A DNA stretch of 64,000 bases, from NCBI RefSeq assembly GCF_014697585.1, contig NZ_JACJSB010000012.1, positions 62,001 through 126,000 of the forward strand, read 5' to 3'. This document shows positions 19,416 through 29,556 of this stretch, piece by piece. Below the pieces are notes generated by a model that was not told the origin of the DNA, ran no database searches, and saw only the letters and a list, made by a program, of their open reading frames with translations. The stretch is from Dolichospermum sp. FACHB-1091 (GTDB lineage Bacteria; Cyanobacteriota; Cyanobacteriia; Cyanobacteriales; Nostocaceae). The position numbers and the translations under genes were made by a program. The stretch's first letter is position 1, and every line of letters starts with the position of its first letter.

Positions 19416-20846
19416 ATGTCTATTTACCTATTTCAAGCTACTCGTCGTCGGTTAGCGATTTGGTACACGGCTATAACTGCAATTTTATTATTATTATTTG
19501 CTAGTGGTGTATATTTATATGTTCACAGTACATTAATTGAAAGAGTTGATGATACATTATATCATGTAGTGGAAGTTGTCGAGCGTTCCTTAGTCATTGA
19601 AGCCACAAAAATTCAACCTAATCAACTGCGAGTAAATGTAAAATCTAGTTTTCCTAATAATGCTGAAAACGCCGAAGATGATCGCATTGATTTAGAGTGG
19701 TTTAGTCCTAATGGTGAATTATTGTGGTCAACTTTTTCGGAAATATTAAATGTTCCTATTCATCCTAATCATACAGGTGAAACTGTGCGAGTAGCAAGCA
19801 AAGGAGGATGGGGAGAATCTGCACAATTATTAAGACAAGTTACCAAAAGAATAGAAAGAGGAAGACAGGTTTTAGGATATTTACGAGTAAGTCATCCTTG
19901 GTTTGAGGTGACAAAACCTAGCCGACAATTAATTTTTGATTTGGCTTTAGGAATTAGTTTAATGCTATTGTCAGTAGCAGCTAGTGGTTGGTTTTTGTCG
20001 GGTAAAGCCATGAAACCTGTGGGAGAATCTTACCAGCGTTTAAAACAATTTACTGCTGATGCTTCCCATGAATTAAGAAGTCCTATTGCTTTAATTCAAA
20101 CTAATGTCCAGGTGGCTTTGGCTGATTTAGATTTAGTCAAAGAAGAAAATAATACTCTTCAATATCGTCAACAATTAAAAATCATGGAAAGACTGACTCA
20201 ACGTATGGGGAAGTTAGTTAATGATTTGCTCTTTTTAGCTAGACAAGATAGTGGAATTAACACAGATGTATTTTCCCCTTGTCCTCTTGATGCTTTATTA
20301 ATGGAAGTGGTGGAAGAACAACAACTGGTAGCGAGGGAAAAACAAATTAATTTGGTTTTGAATTTAGTCGCTTCTTCTGGGACGGAAGTTAATCCTGAAT
20401 TACAAGAAAATTGGTTTACTCTCATCGGAAATTGGGAGCAATTAGTCAGATTATTTACAAATTTGATTGGTAATGCTTTGCATTATACTCCTGTACAGGG
20501 AGTAATAAAAGTGGAGATAGAAAGAATCGAGGGGATAAATCGAGTTACAGGAAGGCGTTGCACTAATTCTCATTTACAAATTAAAGTTAGTGATACGGGA
20601 ATTGGTATTCCCAGGGACGCGCTACCAAAATTGTTTGATCGTTTTTACAGAGTTGATCCAGCGCGGACACATAGAAGCGAAAAAAGCTGCTCAACCACAA
20701 ATACTGGTTCAGGATTAGGATTAGCGATCGCTCAAGCCATTATCGCTCATCACCAAGGACAAATTCAAGTAGCCAGCACATTGGGTCAAGGTACTACTTT
20801 CATCGTAATTTTACCCCTAAAACCGCCAAGTTCGGAATTAAATTGA
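19416..20846 (+). CDS. Membrane sensor histidine kinase
   Basis: A 476-residue two-component sensor. Membrane helices at about 13-36 (AIWYTAITAILLLLFASGVYLYV) in part and 172-195 flank an extracytoplasmic domain of about 135 residues. The HisKA box is FTADASHELRSPIALIQTN with phosphoacceptor His218; the ATPase domain shows N-box NLIGNALHYTP, G1 DTGIGIP, F-box LFDRFYRVD and G2 GSGLGLAIAQAI. No clear HAMP domain separates the second helix from HisKA. No response regulator gene is adjacent, so its partner is unknown. Confidence 0.95.
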   Translation: MSIYLFQATRRRLAIWYTAITAILLLLFASGVYLYVHSTLIERVDDTLYHVVEVVERSLVIEATKIQPNQLRVNVKSSFPNNAENAEDDRIDLEWFSPNGELLWSTFSEILNVPIHPNHTGETVRVASKGGWGESAQLLRQVTKRIERGRQVLGYLRVSHPWFEVTKPSRQLIFDLALGISLMLLSVAASGWFLSGKAMKPVGESYQRLKQFTADASHELRSPIALIQTNVQVALADLDLVKEENNTLQYRQQLKIMERLTQRMGKLVNDLLFLARQDSGINTDVFSPCPLDALLMEVVEEQQLVAREKQINLVLNLVASSGTEVNPELQENWFTLIGNWEQLVRLFTNLIGNALHYTPVQGVIKVEIERIEGINRVTGRRCTNSHLQIKVSDTGIGIPRDALPKLFDRFYRVDPARTHRSEKSCSTTNTGSGLGLAIAQAIIAHHQGQIQVASTLGQGTTFIVILPLKPPSSELN

Positions 20847-20923
20847 CAACTAATCTATCTGATTTTGTTAAGCTATCTGAAAGCGTAGTATGGCATTATC
20901 CATAAGGTGCCAATATTCGGACT

Positions 20924-20929
20924 AGGAGG
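20924..20929 (+). promoter_or_regulatory. Strong Shine-Dalgarno AGGAGG for the TPR gene
   Basis: AGGAGG lies 7 bases before the GTG at 20937. This decides the start of the TPR gene, which otherwise could begin at the GTG at 20907. Confidence 0.8.
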
Positions 20930-20936
20930 CGGTAGT

Positions 20937-21803
20937 GTGGCAAAATACATTGGGTATGTTTCGATTTTAGTTGCTTGTAGTTTATGGAGTATTCCCTCTT
21001 CTGCTCATGCTCAAGCATTTATACCTCATAGGGTGCAAATTGATAATGCAAAATTAGAGAAGCAGGGCTTGAGTTTAGCAGGGGAAGCAGCCCAGTTAGC
21101 TCGGTTCGAGCAAATTGAACCAGCTTTACTCAGGGCGGAATTGGCGGTGAAACTGGCTCCGCAGAATGATAAAGTCTGGTGGCTACTGGGGAGCTTATAT
21201 TTACAAAACAAAGAATTTGATCAAGCTATTACCACCCTGAATAAAGCCCAAACACTCAACCCCAAAAACGCTGAAGTGCTGTTTTCTTTGGGTTCAGCCA
21301 AATTTCAAAAAAAAGATTATCAGGGGTCTATCAATCATTATCAAGCGGGTTTGAAATTAAAACCCAATTATTCTGGGGGGTTATTTGATTTGGGCAATGC
21401 TTATTATATGCTAAATAAATTCCCCGAAGCGATCGCTCAATTTAATTTAGCTGTCAAACAAGATCAAAAGTTTTGGCCAGCAATTAATAATATCGGCTTA
21501 ATCAAACATCAACAAGGGGATATTTCGGGAGCAATTAAGCAATGGCAAACAGCAGTTAACATTGATAAAAAAGCCGCAGAACCTTTATTAGCTTTAGCAA
21601 TAGCTACCTACAATAAAGGGGAAATCCAGCAAGGGTTAAAAATGGGAGTATCCGCACTCCGCATTGATTCCCGTTATGCTGATTTAGATTTTCTCAAAGA
21701 GAATCTTTGGGGTGAACGCTTACTTTTAGAAGCAAAAAAATTCTTAGGATTACCGGAAATTAAATCAGCATTACAACAACAGAGAGAAGCACCAACACCT
21801 TAA
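20937..21803 (+). CDS. Exported TPR-repeat protein
   Basis: A 288-residue protein with a Sec signal peptide (YVSILVACSLWSIPSSAHAQ) followed by four to five TPR units, for example VWWLLGSLYLQNKEFDQAIT, EVLFSLGSAKFQKKDYQGSI, GGLFDLGNAYYMLNKFPEAI and AINNIGLIKHQQGDISGAI. I chose the GTG at 20937 because AGGAGG (20924-20929) lies 7 bases ahead; an in-frame GTG at 20907 would add ten residues before the signal peptide. It probably scaffolds a complex in the periplasm or thylakoid lumen. It follows the histidine kinase gene by 90 bases and could be co-transcribed. Confidence 0.85.
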   Translation: MAKYIGYVSILVACSLWSIPSSAHAQAFIPHRVQIDNAKLEKQGLSLAGEAAQLARFEQIEPALLRAELAVKLAPQNDKVWWLLGSLYLQNKEFDQAITTLNKAQTLNPKNAEVLFSLGSAKFQKKDYQGSINHYQAGLKLKPNYSGGLFDLGNAYYMLNKFPEAIAQFNLAVKQDQKFWPAINNIGLIKHQQGDISGAIKQWQTAVNIDKKAAEPLLALAIATYNKGEIQQGLKMGVSALRIDSRYADLDFLKENLWGERLLLEAKKFLGLPEIKSALQQQREAPTP

Positions 21804-21844
21804 TAGGAAATTTTAGATTTTAGATTTCAAGATTTTAGTTTGAA

Positions 21845-21878
21845 TTTTCCAAAATCCAAAATCCAAAATCCAAAATTG
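21845..21878 (+). repeat. Heptamer repeat, unit CCAAAAT
   Basis: Four to five tandem units of CCAAAAT between the convergent TPR and response regulator genes, preceded by related TTTTAGA units. Another STRR-type array with a different heptamer from the TTCCCTG arrays. Confidence 0.7.
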
Positions 21879-21900
21879 AATTTCCCAAATATTCGTGTTC

Positions 21901-22293
21901 CTAAGGTAAGAGTGCTAAAATTTGGCCAATAAACAATTGATGATCAACTACAGGCTTAGAAATATAACCATCAGCACCGCTTTGTTTCAAAAAATTCTCT
22001 CTATCGCCCTCCATAGCGTGTGCCGTCACTAAAATCACTGGCAATTTAGCCGTTTTTGGGTCAGATTTCAACATCTGTGTAATTTTGATACCATCAACGG
22101 GCTTACCTTGGTAAGCACTATGGGAGAGAGAAACATCTATTAAAATCAAGTCAGCTTGACCTGACCGGGCGATTTTGAGAATCTCTTCCACATTTTCCGT
22201 GCATTTAACCTCTAAACCCCCGCGTTTGCTAAGAATTTTCGAAAAAACGCGAGCATTTATTAAATCATCGTCAACAATGAGAACTGTTTTCAT
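21901..22293 (-). CDS. Single-domain response regulator (receiver only)
   Basis: A 130-residue stand-alone receiver: acidic pocket in VLIVDDDLINARVF, phosphoacceptor Asp53 (LILIDVSLS), conserved Thr in VILVTAHAMEGD and Lys in YISKPV. The insertion SLSHSAYQGKPVDG after the phosphorylation site is typical of the DivK/CheY-like regulators near phytochrome or chemotaxis-type systems. No output domain. It is adjacent to, and divergent from, the topoisomerase gene; no kinase is next to it. Confidence 0.92.
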   Translation of the reverse strand: MKTVLIVDDDLINARVFSKILSKRGGLEVKCTENVEEILKIARSGQADLILIDVSLSHSAYQGKPVDGIKITQMLKSDPKTAKLPVILVTAHAMEGDRENFLKQSGADGYISKPVVDHQLFIGQILALLP

Positions 22294-22498
22294 GAGACCT
22301 TATACTAACAGGGCTAACACCCGGGCAATATCTGTTGTATTTTTAATAATCTATAGGCTTAGATCACGTCAAGGATAATACTACTGCTTTTATCTTTGGT
22401 GATTAGTTATTGGTCATTGGTGAAGAAATTATTTCTTCACTTTTGACTTTTGAATTACTTAACGCCTGTTGTATAGTCAAAATTTACGAGGAAACCTC

Positions 22499-25033
22499 AT
22501 GGCAAACCAGTTAAACCTTCTCTCCAAGGGACAGGTAATCACCACAGCCCTGCACACCGAAATGCAACGGTCATACCTAGAATATGCCATGAGTGTGATT
22601 GTGGGGCGGGCCTTACCAGATGTCCGTGATGGCTTAAAACCAGTACATAGGCGTATTTTATATGCTATGCACGAACTGGGTTTAACGCCAGATAGGCCTT
22701 ATCGGAAATGCGCCCGTGTAGTGGGAGATGTTCTAGGTAAATATCATCCTCATGGTGATCAATCAGTTTATGATGCTTTAGTTCGGTTAGTACAAGACTT
22801 TTCCAGTCGTTATCCTTTGCTGGGAGGACATGGTAATTTTGGCAGTGTTGATAATGACCCACCAGCAGCCATGCGTTATACGGAAACCCGTCTCGCACCT
22901 GTGGGACATGAGGGAATGTTGGCGGAAATTGCCGAGGAAACTGTAGATTTTACGGGGAATTTTGACAATTCTCAACAAGAACCAACGGTACTACCTGCTC
23001 AATTACCATTTTTATTACTCAATGGTTGTGCAGGAATTGCTGTAGGAATGGCTACAAATGTCCCTCCCCATAATTTGGGGGAAATTGTTGATGGTTTAAT
23101 TGCTTTAATTGATAACCCTGATTTAAGTGATGAAAAATTATTTCAATTAATTCCAGGTCCTGACTTTCCCACAGGTGGCGAAATTATTGATCATGGGGGA
23201 ATTAAAGAAGCCTATACCACTGGTAAGGGAGGAATTATCCTCCGGGGTATAGTGACAAGGGAAGAAATTCCTGCCACCAGGGGAGGTAAACGACGAACAG
23301 CTTTAATAGTTACAGAACTGCCTTTTCAAGTTAATAAGGCCGGTTGGATTGAAAAAATCGCCGATTTAGTCAATCAAGGTCGTTTACAGGGAATTTCTGA
23401 CATTAGAGATGAAAGTGATCGGGATGGAATGCGCGTAGTTATTGAACTTAAACGCGATACCAACCCCAAAGAACTGCTTCAACATTTGTATCACCAAACG
23501 GCTTTACAAACGACTTTTGGCGCAATTCTATTGGCTTTAGTGGATGGACAACCCCGCCAGTTAAGTTTAAGACAACTATTGGAGGAATTTCTCAAGTTTC
23601 GAGAACATACTCTCAACCGTCGCTACGGTTATGAATTGGGAAAAGCAGAAAATCGGGTTAATATCCTGGCAGGATTGCTCAAAGCTTTATCGAATCTGGA
23701 TGATGTCATTACCATATTACGGCAAGCTCCTGATGGGAGTACAGCCAAAATGACACTTTGTAGCCGTCTAAATATAACTGAGGTACAAGCAGATGCAATT
23801 TTATCTATGCCCTTACGTCGTCTCACTAGTTTGGAACAACAAAATTTACAAGAGGAATTTGATCAACTTAACCGAGAAATTACGCTATTGCGGACATTAC
23901 TGGAAGATAGACGGGAATTACTCAAAGCCCTGAAAAAGGATTTGCGATCGCTCAAACGTAAATACAATGATCCGCGACGCACCAAAATATTTCACAACCA
24001 AGAAAACCCAGTTTCAGAAGAGAAAGGTAAAACAGGGGTCAGAAGTCAGGAGTCAGGAGTCAGGAGTCAGGAAAAGAAAGAAGGAAGAACAGAAGTTCCA
24101 AAATTGGCAATTGAAGAAACAATTTTAGAAGTCACTCAGCGTGGTTATATACGCCGTATTTCCACAAATAGCAAAAAAATAAAAGGAGAAAACGGGTTAC
24201 TAGATCATGATTTCATTATTCAAACTGCATTAACTAACACCCATAAAGATTTATTAATCCTCACCAGCGGTGGTAAAGTTTACCCGATTACTGTGGGAGA
24301 TATTCCTGTCACTACTGGCCGCGCAACCAGGGGAACACCGTTGATTACCATGCTTACCAATACTGCCCAAGGTAACACGGAATCTATCATTAGCCGTTTC
24401 TTGCTGCCAGAAAAACCCGAAACGGCGGAAATGGTCCTGTTGACAAAGGAAGGACGTATTAAACGCTTATCTTTATCAGAATTTGTGAATCTTTCGCGGC
24501 GGGGTATTACAATTTTAAAACTGAAGGATAATGATGAATTAGCTTTCTCCCAATTTATAACTAGCGGACAACACATAATTTTAGCGAGTTCTAGCGGTCG
24601 TTTGTTGAGGTTTCCCGTTAATGATGAGCAACTACCTGTTATGGGTCGTGCTGCAATGGGATTACAAGCATTTCGGCTTTTGAAAAATCAGCAAATGGTT
24701 GGCTGTGTCAATTTTAATAAAGATCACCAATTGTTACTAGTGACTCAAGAAGGATTTGCGGGTTCAATATCTTGGCCCGCAAATCAGTTAAGGACTGCAA
24801 ATCGAGGTGATTTAGGTATACAAGTTTTAAAATTTCATAACAAAACAGACAATTTAGCCGCAATGTTACAAGTAAAACCAGGGAGAGAGATCGCACTAGT
24901 GACAAACAAAGAGCGAGTAATTCGGGTTTGTATAGATACAATTCCTAGTTTCAGCAAAGATAGTCAAGGTGAAAGTATTTGTCAACTCAACCGGGATGAG
25001 AAAATTATCACTGTGGTGGAAGTAGGTGTTTAA
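22499..25033 (+). CDS. gyrA: DNA gyrase/topoisomerase IV subunit A
   Basis: The DNA-cleaving subunit of a type IIA topoisomerase. Start ATG 22499 is supported by CGAGGAAACC just upstream; the frame could begin earlier at a TTG. The breakage-reunion domain holds [33 protein letters not shown] and the active-site Tyr in [10 protein letters not shown]. The C-terminal beta-pinwheel spans roughly the last 300 residues. The GyrA box (QRRGGKG) is not evident; [10 protein letters not shown] sits in its place, so ParC-type function cannot be excluded. A charged, repeat-derived linker ([14 protein letters not shown]) joins the two halves. 844 residues. Confidence 0.92.
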   Translation: MANQLNLLSKGQVITTALHTEMQRSYLEYAMSVIVGRALPDVRDGLKPVHRRILYAMHELGLTPDRPYRKCARVVGDVLGKYHPHGDQSVYDALVRLVQDFSSRYPLLGGHGNFGSVDNDPPAAMRYTETRLAPVGHEGMLAEIAEETVDFTGNFDNSQQEPTVLPAQLPFLLLNGCAGIAVGMATNVPPHNLGEIVDGLIALIDNPDLSDEKLFQLIPGPDFPTGGEIIDHGGIKEAYTTGKGGIILRGIVTREEIPATRGGKRRTALIVTELPFQVNKAGWIEKIADLVNQGRLQGISDIRDESDRDGMRVVIELKRDTNPKELLQHLYHQTALQTTFGAILLALVDGQPRQLSLRQLLEEFLKFREHTLNRRYGYELGKAENRVNILAGLLKALSNLDDVITILRQAPDGSTAKMTLCSRLNITEVQADAILSMPLRRLTSLEQQNLQEEFDQLNREITLLRTLLEDRRELLKALKKDLRSLKRKYNDPRRTKIFHNQENPVSEEKGKTGVRSQESGVRSQEKKEGRTEVPKLAIEETILEVTQRGYIRRISTNSKKIKGENGLLDHDFIIQTALTNTHKDLLILTSGGKVYPITVGDIPVTTGRATRGTPLITMLTNTAQGNTESIISRFLLPEKPETAEMVLLTKEGRIKRLSLSEFVNLSRRGITILKLKDNDELAFSQFITSGQHIILASSSGRLLRFPVNDEQLPVMGRAAMGLQAFRLLKNQQMVGCVNFNKDHQLLLVTQEGFAGSISWPANQLRTANRGDLGIQVLKFHNKTDNLAAMLQVKPGREIALVTNKERVIRVCIDTIPSFSKDSQGESICQLNRDEKIITVVEVGV
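24037..24072 (+). repeat. Heptamer repeat inside gyrA, unit AGTCAGG
   Basis: About five tandem AGTCAGG units lie in the reading frame and encode the linker [14 protein letters not shown] between the cleavage core and the C-terminal pinwheel. Length changes of one unit would shift the frame unless compensated, so only certain copy numbers can be tolerated. Confidence 0.8.
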
Positions 25034-25047
25034 TTTTTGGTATAGCA

Positions 25048-25689
25048 TTAAAATGACCCTTTCCTAAATAAAGCCCTATATACTGGTTCACCTTTCTTCT
25101 GGGTGGCTATTTCTCGTTCTGTGGGAACTGGAAGGGGATTTTCGGCTAACCATGTTGTTGTTCCTAGCTTCTCAAATGCGGGATTTTCCTGAAAACGATC
25201 ACACATTTCTACTGCTAGGAATTGTATATCAGATTGGAGAAAAACAACACCACCCACGGACAAATAGTTGGCTAATTCTATTACCAATTCCCGTTGGACT
25301 ACTCGACGTTTTGCGTGACGATTTTTAAACCAAGGATCAGGAAATTGAATTGTGACTTTTTGTAATCTTCCTGGTGGTAAAGTTGATAACAAGGAAACTA
25401 GGGAATTATTCACATTCGCAAACATATAATGTAAATTTTTTAAGCCCATTTCGTCGCGGATTCTATTGGCTTCTATTACTAGCGGTTCTCGAATTTCTAC
25501 ACCTAAGAAATTCCAATTTGGTTCTATTTGTGCCATTTTAAGGACAAATCTACCCCTAGCACAACCAATATCTAAATGTAGTGGTAGGTTGGGTTTTGTA
25601 TAAATCTTTTCCCATTCTGGAGAAGCAGTTGGATTTTGGAACTTACTCGCAAGGGGGTTAACGTGCTGACGAACTCGAACAGGTGACAA
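25048..25689 (-). CDS. trmB: tRNA (guanine-N7-)-methyltransferase
   Basis: Methylates N7 of G46 in the tRNA variable loop with S-adenosylmethionine. The 213 residues show the SAM motif [14 protein letters not shown] and the TrmB signature [16 protein letters not shown], with a C-terminal substrate segment [16 protein letters not shown]. The start is TTG 25689, supported by GGGAGAG six bases upstream and by the conserved N-terminal [10 protein letters not shown], which would be lost with an internal start. It ends 15 bases from the end of gyrA, convergently, leaving almost no room for a terminator. Confidence 0.95.
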   Translation of the reverse strand: MSPVRVRQHVNPLASKFQNPTASPEWEKIYTKPNLPLHLDIGCARGRFVLKMAQIEPNWNFLGVEIREPLVIEANRIRDEMGLKNLHYMFANVNNSLVSLLSTLPPGRLQKVTIQFPDPWFKNRHAKRRVVQRELVIELANYLSVGGVVFLQSDIQFLAVEMCDRFQENPAFEKLGTTTWLAENPLPVPTEREIATQKKGEPVYRALFRKGSF

Positions 25690-25837
25690 AATTTACTCTC
25701 CCAAAAAATAAAAATCTTTAACAAATGTATACAAATATTATTAAGTCTAAATATTCCCACACCAGTATACACAGTCAGGGTTATACTTTGAGAATAATAA
25801 TTTTTTCCAACTAGATTTTTAACATTTTCTTAAATCA

Positions 25838-26941
25838 ATGAAACTCAATTTTCGGTTTGCTATAGTTAGTGATTTACACATTGCGCTTCCTGAAACTATT
25901 TGGGACAACCCTAATCGGTTTCATTTGGTAGAAGTGAGTATTCCGGCTTTTGATAGTGTCTTAGCACATTTAACACAATTAGATATAGATTTTTTGTTGA
26001 TCCCTGGAGATCTAACCCAACATGGTGAACCAACAAATCATCAATGGTTACAAAACAGGTTATCTCAGTTACCTTTTCCATCTTATGTTATTCCTGGTAA
26101 TCATGATATACCTGTTTTAATGGCTAATGAACAATCAATTGGTTTTGCAGATTTTCCCTATTATTACCAACAGTTCGGTTATGAAAATCCCCAACAACAT
26201 TATTACAATCGTCAGATATTTCCAGGAGTGAGATTAATCGCCCTTAATTCTAACTCATTTAATGATCAAGGACAACAAATAGGAAGGTTAGATAATCAAC
26301 AACTTCAATGGTTAAAAGGGGAATTAGCAGCAATTGAGGATGATTTAGTTTTGGTAATGATTCATCATAATGTGGTTGAACATTTACCGAATCAGTCTTG
26401 TCATCCGATGGCTAATCGTTATATGCTAGAAAACGCAGGAGAACTTAGGCAATTATTACACAGCTATGGAGTTAAGTTAGTATTTACAGGACATTTGCAC
26501 GTTCAAGATATTGCTTATTCCCAAGGAATATATGATATTACTACTGGTTCTTTAGTCAGCTATCCTCATCCTTATCGGATATTGGAATTTAACCGTGATG
26601 AATTGGGTAGGGAATCTTTACAAGTTGTTTCTCATCGTGTAGAATCAGTACCGAATTTTCCCAATTTACAAACACTATCACGAAAATGGATGGGCGATCG
26701 CTCCTATCCGTTTGTACTCAAATTATTAACTTTACCTCCCCTGAGTTTACCATTAGACCAGGCACAAACACTAGCGCCCGGATTACGGGATTTTTGGGCG
26801 ACTATTGCTGATGGTGATGCTATGCTAGAATATCCCCACTTCCCCATTCATGTCCGTCGTTATATTGAACAATATAGTGCCATTAATGATGGTAATAGGG
26901 CTTTAATTGATAATCATAGTACACTTTTGATCGGTAAATAG
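25838..26941 (+). CDS. Calcineurin-like metallophosphoesterase
   Basis: A 367-residue two-metal phosphoesterase. The five metal-binding blocks are all present: SDLHI, GDLTQHG, PGNHD, IHHN and GHLHVQD. The arrangement is that of the CpdA/GpdQ-like group, which hydrolyse cyclic nucleotides or phosphodiesters. About 90 residues follow the last block and form a C-terminal extension of unknown role. No signal peptide. The physiological substrate cannot be told from sequence. Monocistronic, divergent from trmB. Confidence 0.9.
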   Translation: MKLNFRFAIVSDLHIALPETIWDNPNRFHLVEVSIPAFDSVLAHLTQLDIDFLLIPGDLTQHGEPTNHQWLQNRLSQLPFPSYVIPGNHDIPVLMANEQSIGFADFPYYYQQFGYENPQQHYYNRQIFPGVRLIALNSNSFNDQGQQIGRLDNQQLQWLKGELAAIEDDLVLVMIHHNVVEHLPNQSCHPMANRYMLENAGELRQLLHSYGVKLVFTGHLHVQDIAYSQGIYDITTGSLVSYPHPYRILEFNRDELGRESLQVVSHRVESVPNFPNLQTLSRKWMGDRSYPFVLKLLTLPPLSLPLDQAQTLAPGLRDFWATIADGDAMLEYPHFPIHVRRYIEQYSAINDGNRALIDNHSTLLIGK

Positions 26942-27016
26942 GTAATGGGTAATAGGCAATTGGAGTTTAAGTTTAGGCCAAGCAATGAAAGCCGTATCAG
27001 GTTTAATTAAGACTGT

Positions 27017-27044
27017 GTTGGGTTGCACTTTGGCTTAACCCAAC
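27017..27044. terminator. Hairpin between convergent genes
   Basis: GTTGGGTT, a 12-base loop and AACCCAAC form a perfect 8-bp stem between the phosphoesterase (plus) and DUF6006 (minus) genes. No clear T-run on either side. Confidence 0.5.
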
Positions 27045-27054
27045 CTAGATACTA

Positions 27055-27483
27055 TTAGCGTCTTCTATTTGCACAAGATAAAGGATAGCGTTTTTCTCTC
27101 CAGGTAGTCCAACCAATGGCCTGACGGGAGTTAACATTGTATCTTAAAAACCAATTGTTTTGTTCCTGACCTAAATAACGAATTGAGAGAGATGTTGGAT
27201 TTGCGGAAAGTTTTGCTAGGGGGACCCAAGGACCGCCATTATCGCTGAATTTTCCTACAACTTTAACACCTGATGTAGTGCTACAAACATCACCACTACA
27301 GCTAATTTGTGGATCATCCACCACAAGCCATTGCATTTTGGCACTACGACCGTCAATGTTACAATCCCACGAGCCAAAATACCACTGAGTTGCTACCTGT
27401 GAAGCATGAATTTTAGCAGGATTACATAATAATCCAGAAGGAATCAGCATTAAACCTAATAAAAACTTTGAGAGTAACTTCAT
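27055..27483 (-). CDS. DUF6006-like secreted protein
   Basis: A 142-residue exported protein: signal peptide MKLLSKFLLGLMLIPSGLLC, with cleavage probably after NPAKIHAS. Mature part contains WYFGSWDCNIDGR and VVDDPQISCSGDVCSTTSGV, with four or more cysteines that could form disulfides in the periplasm. This matches my memory of DUF6006, a cyanobacterial family of unknown function. The segment GLLCNP could also be read as a lipobox, but the fit is poor. Monocistronic. Confidence 0.75.
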   Translation of the reverse strand: MKLLSKFLLGLMLIPSGLLCNPAKIHASQVATQWYFGSWDCNIDGRSAKMQWLVVDDPQISCSGDVCSTTSGVKVVGKFSDNGGPWVPLAKLSANPTSLSIRYLGQEQNNWFLRYNVNSRQAIGWTTWREKRYPLSCANRRR

Positions 27484-27607
27484 GATTTAGGACGGCTATA
27501 TTTTGTTCTAAATTCCATTAAAACGAATCCTTATGGCATTTACCAGATCCCGAACTTGTTCAAGAAGTCGGGGATCTTATTCTTATAGTCTAGGAATATA
27601 GGAAAAT

Positions 27608-28777
27608 TTAAGAACGAGAATCTTGAGGTAAAATCATTTCTCGAATGGCTGTGGCTGTTGCAGGGGCGAGTAGAACACCATTACGATAGTGTCCCGTAGC
27701 CAGAAGAACATTAGTAAAACCCGGTAACTTATCAATAACTGGCGCTGGTCGTCCTTCAGGACGGGGACGCAATCCCGACCAAGTGCGGAGAACCTTAGCA
27801 GCGGCTAAATCTGGGGTAAAAGCGATCGCTTGTTGTCTGACAGCATCCAATAAAGCTTGATTTGGAGGTATTTGGTCTTGATCATTAGGAAATTCTACCG
27901 TTGCACCGACCCAATAATCACCATTGCCCATGGGGACAATATGCACATCATTACCAGTAATCACCGGTTGAAAATCAGGATTTCCTAAAGTCCGTCCTAA
28001 ACTTAGATATAAAGCTTGTCCCAGCACCGGACGGATATTTACCATCTGATCTAATTTTGCAGTTAAAGCCTTTGAACCCAAACCCGCAGACATGATAAAC
28101 CAATCAGCGGTGACTTTACCCTGTGTAGTTTCAATAAAATTACATTTGTGTGCTTCTCCCAATCCTTTTTTGATGTGTAAGGGTGTTGGGGGGGCTGGTG
28201 GAGGAGTTTCTGTACCCGTAACAGACACACCAAATTGAAAATTTACACCATTGCGTTGGGCAGCATCTACTAAAGCTAAAGTTAAAGCTGTAGCATTTAA
28301 TTGTAGATCTTGGGGAGAATAGACAGCGCCTATACTTTGGGGATAATTAACTTGAGGACAATATTTTCCGAGTTGTTCTTGATCCCAAACTTGTAATTGC
28401 CAACCTTGAGATTGACGAATTTCCCGCAATTGTTCCCATTCTGAAAGTACCTCAACGCCACTTTCTAAGGGACGCTCTAAATTTTCCGATAACAGCATGA
28501 CGATTCCTTGCCGGTTACAAGGGATTTTCCGCCCCGTAATTGCTTCTAATTCAGGAATCAAAGTTCCATAGCGTTGGATACTACTTTCTCGCATTCGCCA
28601 AGCAATACCCTTAGTTTTACTGCTAATTACACCCATTAATACACCGAGGGCGGCGCTAGTAGAACCTTGTGCCGGTTGTTTTTGTTCAAAAACAGTGATA
28701 TTTAAACCTTTAACTTGGCTGAGTTCATAGGCGATCGCCGCCCCAACCACACCACAACCGATAATTACTATATTCAT
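27608..28777 (-). CDS. FAD-dependent amino-acid oxidase, ThiO/DadA-like
   Basis: A 389-residue DAO-family flavoprotein. The FAD-binding motif is IVIIGCGVVGAAIAYELS with the following FEQKQPAQGSTSAALG; the C-terminus has LRTWSGLRPRPEGRPAPVID and TGHYRNGVLLAPATA, matching glycine oxidase ThiO, which supplies dehydroglycine for thiamine thiazole synthesis. A Pro-rich insertion (ETPPPAPPTPLHIKKGLGE) interrupts the substrate domain and looks repeat-derived. No thi gene is adjacent, so thiamine function is inference; D-amino-acid oxidase activity is the alternative. Confidence 0.8.
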   Translation of the reverse strand: MNIVIIGCGVVGAAIAYELSQVKGLNITVFEQKQPAQGSTSAALGVLMGVISSKTKGIAWRMRESSIQRYGTLIPELEAITGRKIPCNRQGIVMLLSENLERPLESGVEVLSEWEQLREIRQSQGWQLQVWDQEQLGKYCPQVNYPQSIGAVYSPQDLQLNATALTLALVDAAQRNGVNFQFGVSVTGTETPPPAPPTPLHIKKGLGEAHKCNFIETTQGKVTADWFIMSAGLGSKALTAKLDQMVNIRPVLGQALYLSLGRTLGNPDFQPVITGNDVHIVPMGNGDYWVGATVEFPNDQDQIPPNQALLDAVRQQAIAFTPDLAAAKVLRTWSGLRPRPEGRPAPVIDKLPGFTNVLLATGHYRNGVLLAPATATAIREMILPQDSRS

Positions 28778-28958
28778 GGTTTTCGCGCTTGAGTCAGGGG
28801 TGAAGGATAAATAGTCTTCCTCTTCACCCTATCACCTGATCACCCCAGGATTTTGTGATTCAAGACTCGAAAGGAGGTAGGAGGCAAAGAGCAGAGGGAG
28901 AAGAAATATATTATTATTTTCCTTATTCCCTGTTTTCTCTCACCTCTTGCCTTTTCTT

Positions 28959-29411
28959 TTAGCTACTCTTTTGGGGAACTAGTTCTAAGAACTTGTCAAT
29001 ATCTACAAAAGCTTGTTTGTAGTTACCCAAAGTCTGACTAGTATTGCCAACGGTAGCAGATTGATCTATTTTTACTAAGTCCTTCAACAAATCTTTAATG
29101 ATTTGCCTTGCCTTTCCCTGGTCCTGCCGTGCCAAATTGGGGACAATATAAGTCATATTTAACTTAGCTTCCGTCATTGGTCCATGGATAAAACTGCCTA
29201 CTTTTATCCATTCACCCTCAGAAATCAAGCTTTTCAATTCCCCTTGGCGATCAATTACGGCCTTAATTCCAGGAACATACTCCTGAATTTTAGCAACTTC
29301 CGCTGCTGTATACGATGGTGGTAAAGTAGCAACACTAGGACCACCACAACCAATGAGGAATGTTGCTAATAATACGAAAATCAGTGAGAAAATAGAACGT
29401 TGACGCACCAT
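28959..29411 (-). CDS. psbQ: Photosystem II lipoprotein PsbQ (CyanoQ)
   Basis: CyanoQ is a lumenal extrinsic subunit that stabilises the photosystem II oxygen-evolving side. The 150 residues start with a lipoprotein signal peptide (FSLIFVLLATFLIGCGG), lipobox LIGC with Cys22, followed by a helical bundle with conserved YVPGIKAVIDRQGEL and QIIKDLLKDLVKIDQ. This length and layout fit the cyanobacterial PsbQ. It is transcribed alone; an intergenic stretch separates it from the oxidase gene downstream. Assignment is good. Confidence 0.92.
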   Translation of the reverse strand: MVRQRSIFSLIFVLLATFLIGCGGPSVATLPPSYTAAEVAKIQEYVPGIKAVIDRQGELKSLISEGEWIKVGSFIHGPMTEAKLNMTYIVPNLARQDQGKARQIIKDLLKDLVKIDQSATVGNTSQTLGNYKQAFVDIDKFLELVPQKSS

Positions 29412-29556
29412 AAATGGAAATTAATTTTTTCTTTGGTTGCCGATGAACAGTGTTATTTTAGATCGCTATGTAATCAACCGTTACAATTAACTTAGGTTTT
29501 TCTGTCTTTATCTTCATCTTCCCTCCAGGCTAACCGAAATATAGGAGTATTATTGA

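Noticed and set aside
22469-22498. TTG start for the topoisomerase gene
   Set aside because: ATG 22499 has a GAGG-type ribosome binding site and the conserved N-terminus begins after it.
27541-27600. Hairpin-like text AGATCCCGAACTTG / AAGTCGGGGATCT as ThiO terminator
   Set aside because: Imperfect stem; a similar half-sequence near 58227 suggests a dispersed repeat rather than a dedicated terminator.
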